Assembly: GCF_900475275.1 (NCBI RefSeq)
Contig: NZ_LS483364.1
Span: 248,001-312,000, forward strand
Direction: 5' to 3'
From: Streptococcus sanguinis
GTDB taxonomy: Bacteria > Bacillota > Bacilli > Lactobacillales > Streptococcaceae
Length of the DNA stretch: 64,000 bases
Shown: positions 1-9,385 of the stretch, in pieces
How the letters are laid out: the number at the start of each line of letters is the position of its first letter
How positions within the stretch are numbered: position 1 is the stretch's first letter
Notes under the pieces: model-generated
The model's database searches: none
Told to the model about the DNA's origin: nothing
Seen by the model: only the letters and a program-made list of their open reading frames with translations
Program-made: the position numbers and the translations under genes

Positions 1-170
1 TCGAGACTGATGCACCTTATCTGGCGCCTGTTCCCAAGCGTGGCCGAGAAAACAAAACAGCCTATACCCGCTATGTTGTAGAGAAAATTGCTGAACTTCG
101 TGGGCTGCCTGTCGAAGAAGTAGCGCAGACGACCTATGATAATGCAAAGAAGGTGTTTGGGCTTGACTGA
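1..170 (+). CDS. tatD: TatD-family DNase, C-terminal fragment
   Basis: The last 55 codons of a gene that begins before the window. The visible residues start ETDAPYLAPVP, which is the final metal-binding Asp motif of TatD-type metal-dependent deoxyribonucleases. They end in the family's typical terminal helix (EEVAQTTYDNAKKVFG). The stop codon lies at 168-170, inside the start region of the RNase M5 gene, so the two genes overlap and are probably translationally coupled. The tatD-rnmV-rsmA order is common in Firmicutes. Confidence is limited only by the truncation. Confidence 0.88.
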   Translation, partial: ETDAPYLAPVPKRGRENKTAYTRYVVEKIAELRGLPVEEVAQTTYDNAKKVFGLD

Positions 171-732
171 GAAGATAAAAATCCCTCAGGTGATTGTCGT
201 TGAGGGCAAGGATGACACAGCTAACCTTCAGCGATTTTACCAAGTTGACACTTACGAGACGAGAGGCTCTGCGATCAATGAAGATGATCTAGAGCGGATT
301 GAGAAACTGCACCAGCTGCGAGGTGTGATTGTCTTTACCGATCCAGACTACAATGGTGAGCGTATCCGTCGAATGATTATGGAGGCTGTGCCGACTGCTC
401 AACATGCCTTTCTCCGCCGTGATGAGGCGGCACCCAAGTCTAAGAACAAAGGTAAATCGCTTGGGGTAGAGCACGCTTCATTTGAGGATTTACAGCAGGC
501 GTTAGCTGTGCTGGTCGGATATTTCGATGATGAGGAAAACTTTGACATTACCAAAAATGACCTCGTACGACTGGGACTGCTTATGGGAAGTGACAGCCGT
601 CAACGCCGAGAGTATCTGGGTGAGCAGCTCCGTATCGGCTATTCTAACGGTAAGCATCTGCTCAAACGCTTGGAATTGTTTGGGGTGACTTTGGCGGAAG
701 TGGAAGAAACCATGCTCAGATATTCAGTCTAA
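163..732 (+). CDS. rnmV: Ribonuclease M5 (5S rRNA maturation)
   Basis: RNase M5 trims the 5S rRNA precursor to its mature ends. The protein is a small TOPRIM nuclease: the catalytic Glu sits in VVEGKDD (about residue 14) and the acidic DPD in FTDPDYNGERIRR (about 60-62). An ATG at 136 is also in frame, but I prefer the TTG at 163. It has AAGAAGG nine bases upstream, gives the family-typical 189 residues beginning xTEKIKIPQVIVVEGKDD, and overlaps the tatD stop. It probably belongs to one operon with tatD and the downstream genes up to rsmA. Confidence 0.92.
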   Translation: MTEKIKIPQVIVVEGKDDTANLQRFYQVDTYETRGSAINEDDLERIEKLHQLRGVIVFTDPDYNGERIRRMIMEAVPTAQHAFLRRDEAAPKSKNKGKSLGVEHASFEDLQQALAVLVGYFDDEENFDITKNDLVRLGLLMGSDSRQRREYLGEQLRIGYSNGKHLLKRLELFGVTLAEVEETMLRYSV

Positions 733-743
733 CGGAGTAAGAA

Positions 744-1598
744 ATGAAAAAAGTAATTATTACGGGCGGCAATAGTGGGATTGGATATCAAACTGCAAAA
801 CAGTTAGCTGAGAAAGGTTGGTCAGTGACCCTATTTTGTCGTCGAAAAGAAGCTGCTGAGCAAGCCTGTGAGAAAATCCGTCAACAAACAGGAAACCCGC
901 ATATAGATTATATCTTGGTTGATTTATCTGATATGAAAAGTGTCAGGAAAGCGGTAGAACAGTATATCCAAAAAGAAGAGAATTTAGATGTTTTAATTAA
1001 CAATGCGGCTGATTTTGATTTATCAATCAAAAGTCCTGTGATAACCAAAGATGGATTGGAAAAGCAATTTGCGACCAATGTGGGCGCTCCGTACTTACTT
1101 TCTTCTTTATTGAAAGGTTTGTTGGAAAAGTCAGAAAGTGGTCGGATTATTAATATTTCTTCCCAAGGGCTGGTGCTTTATCCTTTCATGAAGCTTGATT
1201 TTGAAAATTTATCCGGTCAAAAACATTACAGTCCTGCTAAGATCTATTATCAGAATAAGCTGGCCTTGTTGATGCTGTCACTTTATATGCGGAAACATTG
1301 GAAAGGTATCAAGGTTCAGGCCATCCGTGTGACCAATGTCAAAGTTGATATGCGGCGCTATGATCACCTCAGCGCTTTTATGAAAAATCTGTATAAAATT
1401 AAGTCGAGATTTTCGATTAGTCCTGAAGAAATGGCGAAAGTCTATACAGCCTTATCTACAGAAGATGGCTATGAGGGCTTTTTGTATGACGAGAAATGCA
1501 GAGAAGTTAAGGCTAATGCGTTTGCTTACGAGGAAGAAGAACAGAAAAAACTTTACACCTTGCTTGAACAAATGACTTTCTTAAAAGATAATGAATAA
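744..1598 (+). CDS. Short-chain dehydrogenase/reductase (SDR)
   Basis: A classical SDR-type NAD(P)-dependent oxidoreductase of 284 residues. It shows the cofactor glycine motif TGGNSGIG (7-14), the structural NNAA (86-89), a serine-rich strand ending NISS (137-140) and the catalytic Y168-x3-K172 pair in IYYQNK. Its overall layout resembles retinol-dehydrogenase-like bacterial SDRs. It is inserted between rnmV and rsmA, which are usually adjacent or nearly so, with short spacers on both sides (11 and 20 bases), so it is probably co-transcribed. The substrate cannot be predicted. Confidence 0.85.
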   Translation: MKKVIITGGNSGIGYQTAKQLAEKGWSVTLFCRRKEAAEQACEKIRQQTGNPHIDYILVDLSDMKSVRKAVEQYIQKEENLDVLINNAADFDLSIKSPVITKDGLEKQFATNVGAPYLLSSLLKGLLEKSESGRIINISSQGLVLYPFMKLDFENLSGQKHYSPAKIYYQNKLALLMLSLYMRKHWKGIKVQAIRVTNVKVDMRRYDHLSAFMKNLYKIKSRFSISPEEMAKVYTALSTEDGYEGFLYDEKCREVKANAFAYEEEEQKKLYTLLEQMTFLKDNE

Positions 1599-1618
1599 AT
1601 AATTAGAAAAGAGAAAAG

Positions 1619-2491
1619 ATGCGTATTGCAGACCATAGTGTGACCCGTGCCATTCTGGAGCGTCACGGTTTCACTTTTAAAAAATCTTTCGGTCAGAATT
1701 TCCTGACGGATACCAACATCCTCCAGAAGATTGTGGACACAGCTGAGATTGACAAAAAGGTCAATGTCATCGAAATTGGTCCTGGTATTGGGGCTTTGAC
1801 AGAATTTTTGGCGGAAAGTGCTGCAGAAGTCATGGCCTTTGAGATTGATGATCGGTTGGTGCCGATTTTGGCGGATACTCTGCGCGATTTTGACAATGTG
1901 ACAGTGGTCAATCAGGATATTCTCAAGGTTGATCTGGCTCAGTACATAGCAGAGTTTAAGAATCCAGACCTGCCTATCAAGGTAGTGGCGAATCTTCCCT
2001 ACTATATCACGACGCCGATTCTCATGCATTTGATTGAGAGCGGAATTCCTTTTAGTGAGTTTGTCGTGATGATGCAAAAAGAAGTAGCGGATCGGATATC
2101 AGCTCAGCCGAATACCAAGGCCTACGGTAGTTTGTCAATTGCGGTACAGTATTACATGACGGCCAAGGTTGCCTTTATCGTGCCACGGACAGTCTTTGTG
2201 CCTGCTCCAAATGTGGATTCGGCTATTCTCAAGATGGTGCGCAGAGACCAGCCAGCTGTTGAGGTACAGGACGAGAAATTCTTTTTCAAGGTCTCCAAGG
2301 CCAGTTTTGTCCACCGTCGGAAGACTCTCTGGAATAACCTGACCAGTTGTTTTGGAAAGTCAGAGGAGACTAAAGGCAAATTGACAGCGGCTCTAGAACG
2401 AGCTGACTTATCTCCAAGTGTTCGGGGAGAAGCTCTTAATTTAGAAGAATTTGCGCGCTTGGCAGACGCTTTGAAGACTGAGGGATTATAA
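1619..2491 (+). CDS. rsmA: 16S rRNA dimethyladenosine transferase RsmA/KsgA
   Basis: It dimethylates two adjacent adenosines in the 3' hairpin of 16S rRNA during small-subunit assembly, using S-adenosylmethionine. Visible motifs are the SAM-binding EIGPGIG (52-58), the acidic FEID that contacts the ribose, and the catalytic NLPYY (125-129). The length (290) is normal for the family. Loss of this activity is the classical route to kasugamycin resistance. The gene ends the first operon and is followed by a hairpin terminator. Confidence 0.96.
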   Translation: MRIADHSVTRAILERHGFTFKKSFGQNFLTDTNILQKIVDTAEIDKKVNVIEIGPGIGALTEFLAESAAEVMAFEIDDRLVPILADTLRDFDNVTVVNQDILKVDLAQYIAEFKNPDLPIKVVANLPYYITTPILMHLIESGIPFSEFVVMMQKEVADRISAQPNTKAYGSLSIAVQYYMTAKVAFIVPRTVFVPAPNVDSAILKMVRRDQPAVEVQDEKFFFKVSKASFVHRRKTLWNNLTSCFGKSEETKGKLTAALERADLSPSVRGEALNLEEFARLADALKTEGL

Positions 2492-2493
2492 AA

Positions 2494-2532
2494 AAATAGA
2501 AGATCTGCTCTATATAGCTGGTCTTCTATTTT
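2494..2532 (+). terminator. Terminator after rsmA
   Basis: AATAGAAGATC pairs with the downstream GGTCTTCTATT, leaving a loop of about 14 bases and a short T-run. It lies directly after the rsmA stop. Confidence 0.65.
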
Positions 2533-2601
2533 GCTAATGAGGTAAATATGAAAGTGAAATTTCTGTCTTTTCTCAGCAGTGTAATTCTACTTCATAATAA
2601 C

Positions 2602-2630
2602 AAAAAATCCTATCATGATTGATAGGATTG
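2602..2630 (-). terminator. Terminator of the tRNA-Leu gene
   Basis: AATCCTATC and GATAGGATT form a nine-base-pair stem around ATGATT. Read on the minus strand, the hairpin is followed by a run of six T and lies just downstream of the tRNA. Confidence 0.7.
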
Positions 2631-2637
2631 CTTTTTA

Positions 2638-2720
2638 TGCGGAGGAAGGGATTTGAACCCTCACACCCGTACGGGCACATGCGCCTGAAGCATGCGTGTC
2701 TGCCGTTCCACCACCTCCGC
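2638..2720 (-). tRNA. tRNA-Leu (anticodon CAG)
   Basis: The minus strand folds as a class II tRNA: acceptor stem GCGGAGG/CCUCCGC with discriminator A, anticodon stem CAUGC/GCAUG around loop UUCAGGC (anticodon CAG, reads CUG), a long variable arm (GUGCCCGUACGGGUGU) and the T arm GAGGGUUCAAAUCCCUU. The 3' CCA is not encoded. It stands alone, opposite to its neighbours. Confidence 0.95.
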
Positions 2721-2839
2721 TTGAGATTCTATTATAACTTATTTTTGTGAAAATGCCAATAGCGAATATCAGTTTTTTTCACTGTATGAAAAAAGCAGAA
2801 AAATTTCTATTTTTTCTTTACTAAAATAGTTCTATGATA

Positions 2840-2868
2840 TTGCCATTATAGCAAGTATTTGTTACAAT
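2840..2868 (+). promoter_or_regulatory. Promoter of the Cna-B adhesin gene
   Basis: TTGCCA (2840-2845) and TACAAT (2863-2868) are separated by exactly 17 bases. The start codon follows about 46 bases later behind AAAAAGGAG. Confidence 0.65.
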
Positions 2869-2914
2869 TAGATTAATTACTTATTTAGGTAACGAAATAA
2901 AAAAGGAGAATGTT

Positions 2915-5900
2915 ATGAAACTGAAAAAATGGCTGCTGTTTTTGATGCTGCCCCTTCTGTTTTTGCTGGATTTGAAGCTATTTACAGCAACTGCTCAAGC
3001 CGATGCTTTGAAGAATGCAATCACAGATATTAAAATCTGGGACCACTCTAATGGCCGCGAAGCAACCAAGGTTAACGGTGCTTATAATTTGGTTCAAGGG
3101 GGAAATTATCGTTATGAGCTAGTTTTTGATTTGTCAGCTTACGATAGCCAACTCAAGGATGGAGACACCTTTACCTTTACAGTACCAAACGGTGCAACCA
3201 TTGCTAATGGTACAACCTTTACCCTGACGGATAATGAAACGCAGGTCCAGCTTGGAGCTGCTAAGATGACGTCAAATGGTTCGGGTAAGGGCGGTCTGAT
3301 TACGGTTACTATTCAGAATTTGGCCGATTACAAGTCTAAGACAACTGCCAGTGGAGTAAGAGGAAGTTTCTTCTTTGATTTTCAGGCGACAACAGTAGGT
3401 GCTGAGCAAGACTGGAATTATAAGCCTGAGGAAACTCAAGGGGCGATGAGCCATAAGGTAACCATTAACGAGCGCAAACAGAGCAGTTTTTCAACTGCTG
3501 GTGAAAACTACGCTAAGATTGGAGGGGTCATTACTAAGAAGCCATATAATTCGGCTATTCTAGGCAAGAGCGGTGACTACTCACATAACTGGACTGTTCG
3601 TATCAATACTCAGCAAAAGACCTATAACTCTCCGATTGTTATCAAGGATGTCATTCCAGATAGCAGTGCACCAATGCAATTCGTTCCGGAGCAATTTGTC
3701 CTTCGCCAAGGGGAGTACACACAGAGTTTATCAAGTATTGCGAATTCTGTTATCTTGAAAGAAGGTCAAGATTATACGGTTGCCTATAATGACACTTATA
3801 CAGAATTTACTCTAACCATCAATAACCCAGACAACCATGCCTTTATGTTGAACTATATGACAACTTCACCAGCTGATGGTTCTTTGGTGTCGAATACGGC
3901 TGAGATGGAAGTTGATAATACAAAACTGCCATTCAGAGACGATCGTCCTAGTCAGACGAGTTCTACGATAGAGCGCAGCAGCCGGATTACAGAGGGCGGT
4001 GTCATTACAGCTGATATCAGCAACAGTCTGGTTCTATATAAGCAAGATTCTAAGACTGGCAAAATGCTGGAAGGTGCTGTCTTTAAGGTGACAACTCCTA
4101 GCGGTGAAGAGATTACTCTGCCGCCGACAGATGCTAACGGTCGGGTTTCTACACAACCTTTCTCAAGTGAAGAAATCAGGAAAGGTCAATTCACAGTAGA
4201 AGAAGTAACAGCTCCGGAAGGCTATGTACTGGACAGCAATCCGATGAAAGTGACCATCAAGGCTGATGGTGCAGTCAAAACAGTCAAGAATACGGTAGAT
4301 CCAAATGCCAGCAAAAAGCTGACAGTCAAGAAAGTTTGGAAAGATGAAAACAATCAGGACGGCAAGCGTCCAGCTTCTATTGCTGTAGATGTCTACGCTA
4401 ACGGTCAAAAGCTAGCTGACAAGACAGTGACCGTAACTGGTGGAAGTACAGATGCGGAGTGGACAGCTCAGACAACTGATTTACCAATCTTTGATGCAAG
4501 TGGTCAAAAAATCACCTATACAATCGGTGAAGATCAGCTTGATGGCTACGATGCTCCAGAAGTAGATCAGGAAAATCTCACTGTTACCAATAGTCGTACG
4601 CCAGAGAAAATCGCTATCAAAGCCAGCAAAAAATGGGATGATGCCGAGAATCAAGACGGCAAACGTCCTGCCAATGTCGTTGTCAAACTTTATAAAGAAG
4701 TTGGCGGTCAGAAATCAGAAGTTGAGAACAGAACTCTGACCGAAGCTGACCAGTGGGCAACTGAGTTCACCAACTTGAACAAGTATGAAAAGGGCCAAGA
4801 AGTTGTTTATTCTCTGGAAGAAGACGCGGTCCCTCACTATCAATCTCAGGTAACTGGCAATGCTGCTGACGGCTTTGTAGTGAACAACACTTACAAGCCA
4901 GAAACTATCAAGATTTCCGGTCAGAAGAAGTGGGAAGATGCGGAAAACCAAGACGGCAAGCGTCCAAATGCTGTTAGAGTCAAGATCTTGAAAGGCCAAG
5001 ACATTGTTGATGTGCAGGAAGTGACGGCTGCTAACGGTTGGAATTATGAATCTAATCCTCTTCCTAAGTATGCAGCTGGCCAAGAAATTGCTTATACTGT
5101 TGCTGAAGAAGCTGTCTCAGGCTACACGAGCAAGGTGGACGGCTATAACATCACCAACTCTTACACCCCAGAAACGGTCAAGATTTCTGGTCAGAAGAAA
5201 TGGGAAGATGCGGAAAACCAAGATGGTAAGCGTCCAGCTTCTGTTAAGGTTAAAATTCTGAATGGTGATACGGTTGTTGATGAGCAAAATGTGACTTCCG
5301 CTAACGACTGGAAGTATGAGTCTAAGGCTCTGCCTAAATATGCAGCAGGCCAAGAAATCACTTATACCGTAAGTGAGGAAGCTGTGCCAGGTTATACTAG
5401 CAAAGTAGATGGTTACAACATTACCAACTCTTACACTCCAGAGACAACGACTGTGTCTGGAAGCAAGACTTGGGAAGATGGCGATAACCAAGACGGCAAA
5501 CGTCCAGCTTCTATCACAGTTAATCTACTAGCTGACGGTCAAAAAGTCAATACCCAAACAGTCGGAGAGGCAGAAGGCTGGTCTTACAACTTTACTGGCT
5601 TGCCAGTCTACAAGGATGGCCAACGAATTACTTATACAGTGACAGAAGAAGCTGTACCGGGTTATTCAACCAATCTCAACGGCTACAATATCACCAACTC
5701 TTATACACCAGAAAAGACAGAAATCACTGCTAGCAAGACTTGGAATGACAGCGACAATCAAGACGGCAAACGTCCAACTAAGATTAGCATTAAGCTGATG
5801 AAGACCGTCGGCGGTGTCAAGACAGAAGTCGCTAGCAAGGAAGTGACAGCTGCTGATCAATGGCAAACCAAATTTGAAAATCTACCAGTTTATGAAAATG

Positions 5901-7600
5901 GTCAGAAGATTGATTACTCTATCGAGGAAGATGATGTAGCTGGCTACACTAAAGAAATCAAAGATTTCACAGTTACTAACTCTTACACTCCAGAGATGAT
6001 CAAGATTTCCGGTCAAAAAGTCTGGGATGACGCTGATAACCAAGATGGCAAGCGTCCAGCTTCTGTTAAGGTTAAGGTGAAAAATGGCGATACTGTCGTA
6101 GATGAATTGGAAGTAACAGCTGCTAACGATTGGAAGTTTGAGTCGAAAGCCCTTCCTAAGTATGCAGCAGGTCAAGAGATTGCCTACACTGTTACTGAAG
6201 AAGCAGTTGCGGAATATCAAACTAAGATTGATAAGTTCACCATTACTAATTCTTACACTCCTCAAAGTACAGAATATGCTGTGACTAAGGTCTGGGATGA
6301 TGCTGATAACCAGGACGGCAAGCGTCCAGCTTCTATCACAGTGCAGCTGTATCGCTCAGTAAATGGTCAAGATCCAATTGCTGTCGTAGGTAAAACGTTG
6401 ACCTTGACGGCTGATAATGAGACAGCTGCTAACACTTGGAAAGCAAGCTTCACCAATCTGCCTCAATTTGACAAGGGACAGGAGATTACCTACTCTGTCA
6501 AAGAAGATGATGCAACAGTAGCCGCTTTGAAAGAAAAAGGTTACAGTCCGAAAGTAGAAGGTCAGACAATCACTAACTCTCATACTCCAGAGCAGGTTAA
6601 AGTTTCTGGTCAGAAAGTCTGGGATGATGCAGACGATCAAGACGGCAAACGCCCAACATCTATTACAGTTAAGGTAATGGATGGAAGCACTATTGTTGAT
6701 ACACTTGAAGTAACAGCTGCTAATGGATGGAAGTTTGAATCTAAAGACCTGCCTAAATATAGAAATGGTCAAGAGATTGTCTACACGCTTTCTGAAGTGT
6801 CAGTTGCTCAATATGAAACTAAGATTGATAAGTTCACTATTACCAACTCCTACACTCCAGAAACTGTTAAAGTCTCTGGTCAAAAGGTTTGGGATGATGC
6901 TAATAATCAAGACGGCAAGCGCCCAGCATCTATCAAGGTAAAGATTTTGGACGGAGACAAGGTGGTAGATGAGCTGGAAGTGACAGCCGCTACTGACTGG
7001 AAGTTTGAGTCTAAAGATCTGCCTAAGAATAAGAAGGGCAAGAAAATCAACTATACAGTCCTTGAGGAAGTGACAGTTGAGGGTTATAGCAGCAGCCAAG
7101 AACAAGTAACAGATGGCAGCTTCACTTTGACTAACAGCTATAAACCAACACAGATTGCTGTTAAGGGAACTGCGGTATGGTCAGATGCTGAAAATCAAGA
7201 TAAGGTTCGACCTTCTAAGATTACTGTTCGACTCTTGGCAGATGGCAAACCAATCAAAGAAGAGGTTGTATCAGAAGAAAATGGTTGGCAGTATAACTTT
7301 AGCGACCTTCCTAAGTACAAGGACGGTAAGGAAATTGTCTACAGCGTTGCTGCTGATCCAGTAGATGGCTACAAGCTTGAGATCAACGGTACTCAGCTGA
7401 CCTTTAGTCATGTCCCTGCTAAGAAAGAGAGTGTTGAAGGGAAGGTTTTAGCTGATAAGCGAGGCGGTCAGACTCCGAAAGCAGAAGGAAAAGCTCTTCC
7501 TCGTACTGGACAGGAAGAAAGTCTTCTTGTTACTATTCTTGGCTTCCTAGCAGCGCTTCTCGCAGGAGGAATGCTGATGGCTAAGGCAAAACGCAGCTAA
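2915..7600 (+). CDS. Sortase-anchored collagen-binding-type adhesin with 11 Cna-B repeats
   Basis: A 1561-residue cell-wall protein. In order: a signal peptide (about 1-31, hydrophobic core then TAQA); an A region of about 330 residues with the DEv-IgG folds typical of Cna-like ligand-binding modules; a SpaA-type domain (about 368-465, LYKQDSKTG...EEVTAPEGY); eleven Cna-B repeats (about 466-1498); then LPRTG at 1528-1532, a hydrophobic segment and a KAKRS tail for sortase A. Each repeat opens with a Lys before the Trp motif (KKWEDAENQDGKRP) and closes with TNSYTPE, the Lys and Asn positions expected for internal isopeptide bonds. The A region probably binds collagen or another host or salivary protein, but the ligand is not shown by sequence. 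The gene is monocistronic, with its own promoter and terminator. Confidence 0.9.
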   Translation: MKLKKWLLFLMLPLLFLLDLKLFTATAQADALKNAITDIKIWDHSNGREATKVNGAYNLVQGGNYRYELVFDLSAYDSQLKDGDTFTFTVPNGATIANGTTFTLTDNETQVQLGAAKMTSNGSGKGGLITVTIQNLADYKSKTTASGVRGSFFFDFQATTVGAEQDWNYKPEETQGAMSHKVTINERKQSSFSTAGENYAKIGGVITKKPYNSAILGKSGDYSHNWTVRINTQQKTYNSPIVIKDVIPDSSAPMQFVPEQFVLRQGEYTQSLSSIANSVILKEGQDYTVAYNDTYTEFTLTINNPDNHAFMLNYMTTSPADGSLVSNTAEMEVDNTKLPFRDDRPSQTSSTIERSSRITEGGVITADISNSLVLYKQDSKTGKMLEGAVFKVTTPSGEEITLPPTDANGRVSTQPFSSEEIRKGQFTVEEVTAPEGYVLDSNPMKVTIKADGAVKTVKNTVDPNASKKLTVKKVWKDENNQDGKRPASIAVDVYANGQKLADKTVTVTGGSTDAEWTAQTTDLPIFDASGQKITYTIGEDQLDGYDAPEVDQENLTVTNSRTPEKIAIKASKKWDDAENQDGKRPANVVVKLYKEVGGQKSEVENRTLTEADQWATEFTNLNKYEKGQEVVYSLEEDAVPHYQSQVTGNAADGFVVNNTYKPETIKISGQKKWEDAENQDGKRPNAVRVKILKGQDIVDVQEVTAANGWNYESNPLPKYAAGQEIAYTVAEEAVSGYTSKVDGYNITNSYTPETVKISGQKKWEDAENQDGKRPASVKVKILNGDTVVDEQNVTSANDWKYESKALPKYAAGQEITYTVSEEAVPGYTSKVDGYNITNSYTPETTTVSGSKTWEDGDNQDGKRPASITVNLLADGQKVNTQTVGEAEGWSYNFTGLPVYKDGQRITYTVTEEAVPGYSTNLNGYNITNSYTPEKTEITASKTWNDSDNQDGKRPTKISIKLMKTVGGVKTEVASKEVTAADQWQTKFENLPVYENGQKIDYSIEEDDVAGYTKEIKDFTVTNSYTPEMIKISGQKVWDDADNQDGKRPASVKVKVKNGDTVVDELEVTAANDWKFESKALPKYAAGQEIAYTVTEEAVAEYQTKIDKFTITNSYTPQSTEYAVTKVWDDADNQDGKRPASITVQLYRSVNGQDPIAVVGKTLTLTADNETAANTWKASFTNLPQFDKGQEITYSVKEDDATVAALKEKGYSPKVEGQTITNSHTPEQVKVSGQKVWDDADDQDGKRPTSITVKVMDGSTIVDTLEVTAANGWKFESKDLPKYRNGQEIVYTLSEVSVAQYETKIDKFTITNSYTPETVKVSGQKVWDDANNQDGKRPASIKVKILDGDKVVDELEVTAATDWKFESKDLPKNKKGKKINYTVLEEVTVEGYSSSQEQVTDGSFTLTNSYKPTQIAVKGTAVWSDAENQDKVRPSKITVRLLADGKPIKEEVVSEENGWQYNFSDLPKYKDGKEIVYSVAADPVDGYKLEINGTQLTFSHVPAKKESVEGKVLADKRGGQTPKAEGKALPRTGQEESLLVTILGFLAALLAGGMLMAKAKRS
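4312..7410 (+). repeat. Eleven tandem Cna-B coding repeats
   Basis: Eleven units of about 270-320 bases, each coding a Trp motif followed by NQDGKRP (NQDKVRP in the last). Units begin near 4312, 4603, 4900, 5170, 5440, 5710, 5990, 6262, 6586, 6859 and 7147. Units 3 and 4 are nearly identical in protein sequence, suggesting recent duplication. Repeat number may vary between strains. Confidence 0.9.
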
Positions 7601-7647
7601 TCAGTTTTGTGACTTACTGAAAATTACAGTGAGCGTCTTATTTAATA

Positions 7648-7687
7648 TAAAAAAGCGAACAGGTTCTTTTGAGCTTGTTCGCTTTTA
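7648..7687 (+). terminator. Terminator of the adhesin gene
   Basis: AAAAGCGAACA pairs with TGTTCGCTTTT around a loop that can extend the stem (GGTTC/GAGCT). A T-run follows. Confidence 0.85.
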
Positions 7688-7798
7688 TCATGCCAGTTTT
7701 ATTACAAATATTTTAAAGCAGTTGTTTTCTATGAAAAATGAATCTAACCTTAAGAAATGCTTTCTATACAAAACAAGCAAGCTAAATCTCGCTTTTTT

Positions 7799-7807
7799 TG
7801 TTATAAT
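7799..7807 (+). promoter_or_regulatory. Extended -10 promoter of the rsgA operon
   Basis: TGTTATAAT (7799-7807) is a perfect extended -10. No convincing -35 hexamer is visible. It lies 27 bases before the rsgA start. Confidence 0.65.
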
Positions 7808-7834
7808 GAGTGTATTAACTTTTAAGGAGCAATC

Positions 7835-8710
7835 TTGCAAGGAAAAATCATTAAGGCTCTGGCTGGCTTTTATTATGTAGAGTCGGACGGACAGGTTTAT
7901 CAAACCAGAGCGCGGGGTAATTTTCGCAAAAAAGGGCAGACACCTTATGTCGGTGATGAAGTCGAATTTTCAGCAGAAAAAGACTCGGAAGGCTATATTT
8001 TAAAAATAGCAGAGCGAAAGAACAGTCTTGTGCGGCCTCCGATTGTCAACATTGACCAGGCAGTTGTAATCATGAGCGCGAAAGAGCCAGATTTCAATGC
8101 TAATCTGTTGGATCGCTTTCTGGTGCTTTTAGAGCATAAGCGGATCCACCCTATTATCTACATCAGCAAGTTAGACCTGCTTGAAGATGAACAGAGCTTG
8201 GATGTCTATGTGCAGGCCTATCAGTCCATCGGCTATGAGGTCATTAAGACGACTGAGGAATTGCTGCCGCTGCTGACTGGGAAAATCACTGTTTTTATGG
8301 GACAGACTGGGGTTGGAAAGTCCACTCTGCTCAATAAAATTGCCCCAGACCTGCAGCTAGAAACAGGAGAGATTTCTGAAAGTCTTGGCCGCGGCCGTCA
8401 TACGACGAGGGCTGTCAGTTTTTACAATCTAAACGGTGGGAAGATTGCCGACACACCAGGATTTTCGTCTTTGGATTACGAGGTGACTACAGCTGAAGAT
8501 CTCAATCAAGCTTTTCCGGAGATTGCTGAGGTCAGCCAGTCCTGTAAATTTCGTACTTGCACTCATACTCACGAGCCAGCTTGTGCCGTTAAGCCAGCAG
8601 TTGAGGCCGGTCAGATAGCTTCATTCCGCTTTGATAATTACCTGCAATTTCTTAGCGAGATCGAAAATCGTCGGGAGACCTATAAAAAAGTTGTCAAAAA
8701 AAAATTCTAA
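7835..8710 (+). CDS. rsgA: Ribosome small-subunit GTPase RsgA
   Basis: A circularly permuted GTPase that helps mature the 30S subunit. It has an N-terminal OB-fold (about 1-65), then SKLD (111-114, G4), the P-loop GQTGVGKST (156-164) and DTPG (G3) in permuted order. A C-terminal Cys/His zinc knuckle ([14 protein letters not shown]) follows. Length 291. The start is TTG at 7835, with AAGGAG six bases upstream; no ATG would give the conserved [15 protein letters not shown] beginning. It is the first gene of rsgA-rpe-thiN-rmuC-yhaM. Confidence 0.95.
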   Translation: MQGKIIKALAGFYYVESDGQVYQTRARGNFRKKGQTPYVGDEVEFSAEKDSEGYILKIAERKNSLVRPPIVNIDQAVVIMSAKEPDFNANLLDRFLVLLEHKRIHPIIYISKLDLLEDEQSLDVYVQAYQSIGYEVIKTTEELLPLLTGKITVFMGQTGVGKSTLLNKIAPDLQLETGEISESLGRGRHTTRAVSFYNLNGGKIADTPGFSSLDYEVTTAEDLNQAFPEIAEVSQSCKFRTCTHTHEPACAVKPAVEAGQIASFRFDNYLQFLSEIENRRETYKKVVKKKF

Positions 8711-8725
8711 ATAAGGAGAAGAACT

Positions 8726-9385
8726 ATGACTTCATTCAAAATTGCCCCTTCAATCTTAAGTGCGGACTATGCTAATTTTGAATCAGAACTGAAAAAGTTA
8801 GAAGCAACAGGCGCTGAGTATGCTCATATTGATATTATGGATGGTCATTTTGTACCCAATATCAGCTTTGGGGCTGGGGTTGTTGCCAGTATGCGTCCTC
8901 ACAGCAAGCTAGTCTTTGATTGTCATCTGATGGTTTCCAATCCTGAACATCATATTGAAGAATTCGCTCGTGCCGGTGCAGATATTATCAGCATCCATGC
9001 CGAAGCGACGCCACATATCCACGGAGCACTGCAGAAGATTCGGGCAGCGGGAGTCAAACCTAGTGTTGTGATTAATCCGGGAACACCAGTCGAAGCAGTC
9101 AAAAATGTTTTGAATTTGGTCGATCAAGTCCTTGTGATGACAGTTAATCCAGGTTTTGGCGGTCAGGCCTTTCTGCCAGAAACCATGGATAAGATCCGTG
9201 AGCTGGTCGTTCTGCGTGAAGTCAATCAGCTGAATTTTGATATTGAAGTGGATGGCGGTATTGACGATAAGACCATTGGGATTGCTAAAGAAGCTGGTGC
9301 CAATGTCTTCGTAGCAGGCAGCTATGTCTTCAAAGGTGATGTCAATCATCAAGTTCAGACCTTACGGGATGCCCTGCATGACTAA
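8726..9385 (+). CDS. rpe: Ribulose-phosphate 3-epimerase
   Basis: It interconverts ribulose 5-phosphate and xylulose 5-phosphate in the pentose phosphate pathway. It is a TIM barrel of 219 residues with the metal-binding HIDIMDGHFVPN (from residue 34), a second metal His in DCHLMV, NPGFGGQ, and the late-strand DIEVDGGI. Transketolase, its metabolic partner, lies elsewhere in the window (42315). Its stop overlaps the start of thiN by eight bases. Confidence 0.96.
   Translation: MTSFKIAPSILSADYANFESELKKLEATGAEYAHIDIMDGHFVPNISFGAGVVASMRPHSKLVFDCHLMVSNPEHHIEEFARAGADIISIHAEATPHIHGALQKIRAAGVKPSVVINPGTPVEAVKNVLNLVDQVLVMTVNPGFGGQAFLPETMDKIRELVVLREVNQLNFDIEVDGGIDDKTIGIAKEAGANVFVAGSYVFKGDVNHQVQTLRDALHD

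Noticed and set aside
2548..2622. 24-codon frame starting MKVKFLSFLSS between rsmA and the tRNA
   Set aside because: It runs into the tRNA terminator hairpin, follows the rsmA terminator without a promoter, and has only a weak ribosome site.
2915..7600. Several long minus-strand frames (up to 138 residues) opposite the adhesin, plus a CRISPR-like impression from the regular repeats
   Set aside because: The frames are shadows of the repeated coding sequence, and the repeats (about 270-320 bases, all in one reading frame) are protein domains, not spaced short repeats.
7629..7880. 83-residue frame between the adhesin and rsgA
   Set aside because: It overlaps the adhesin terminator, the rsgA promoter and the rsgA start, and has no ribosome site.
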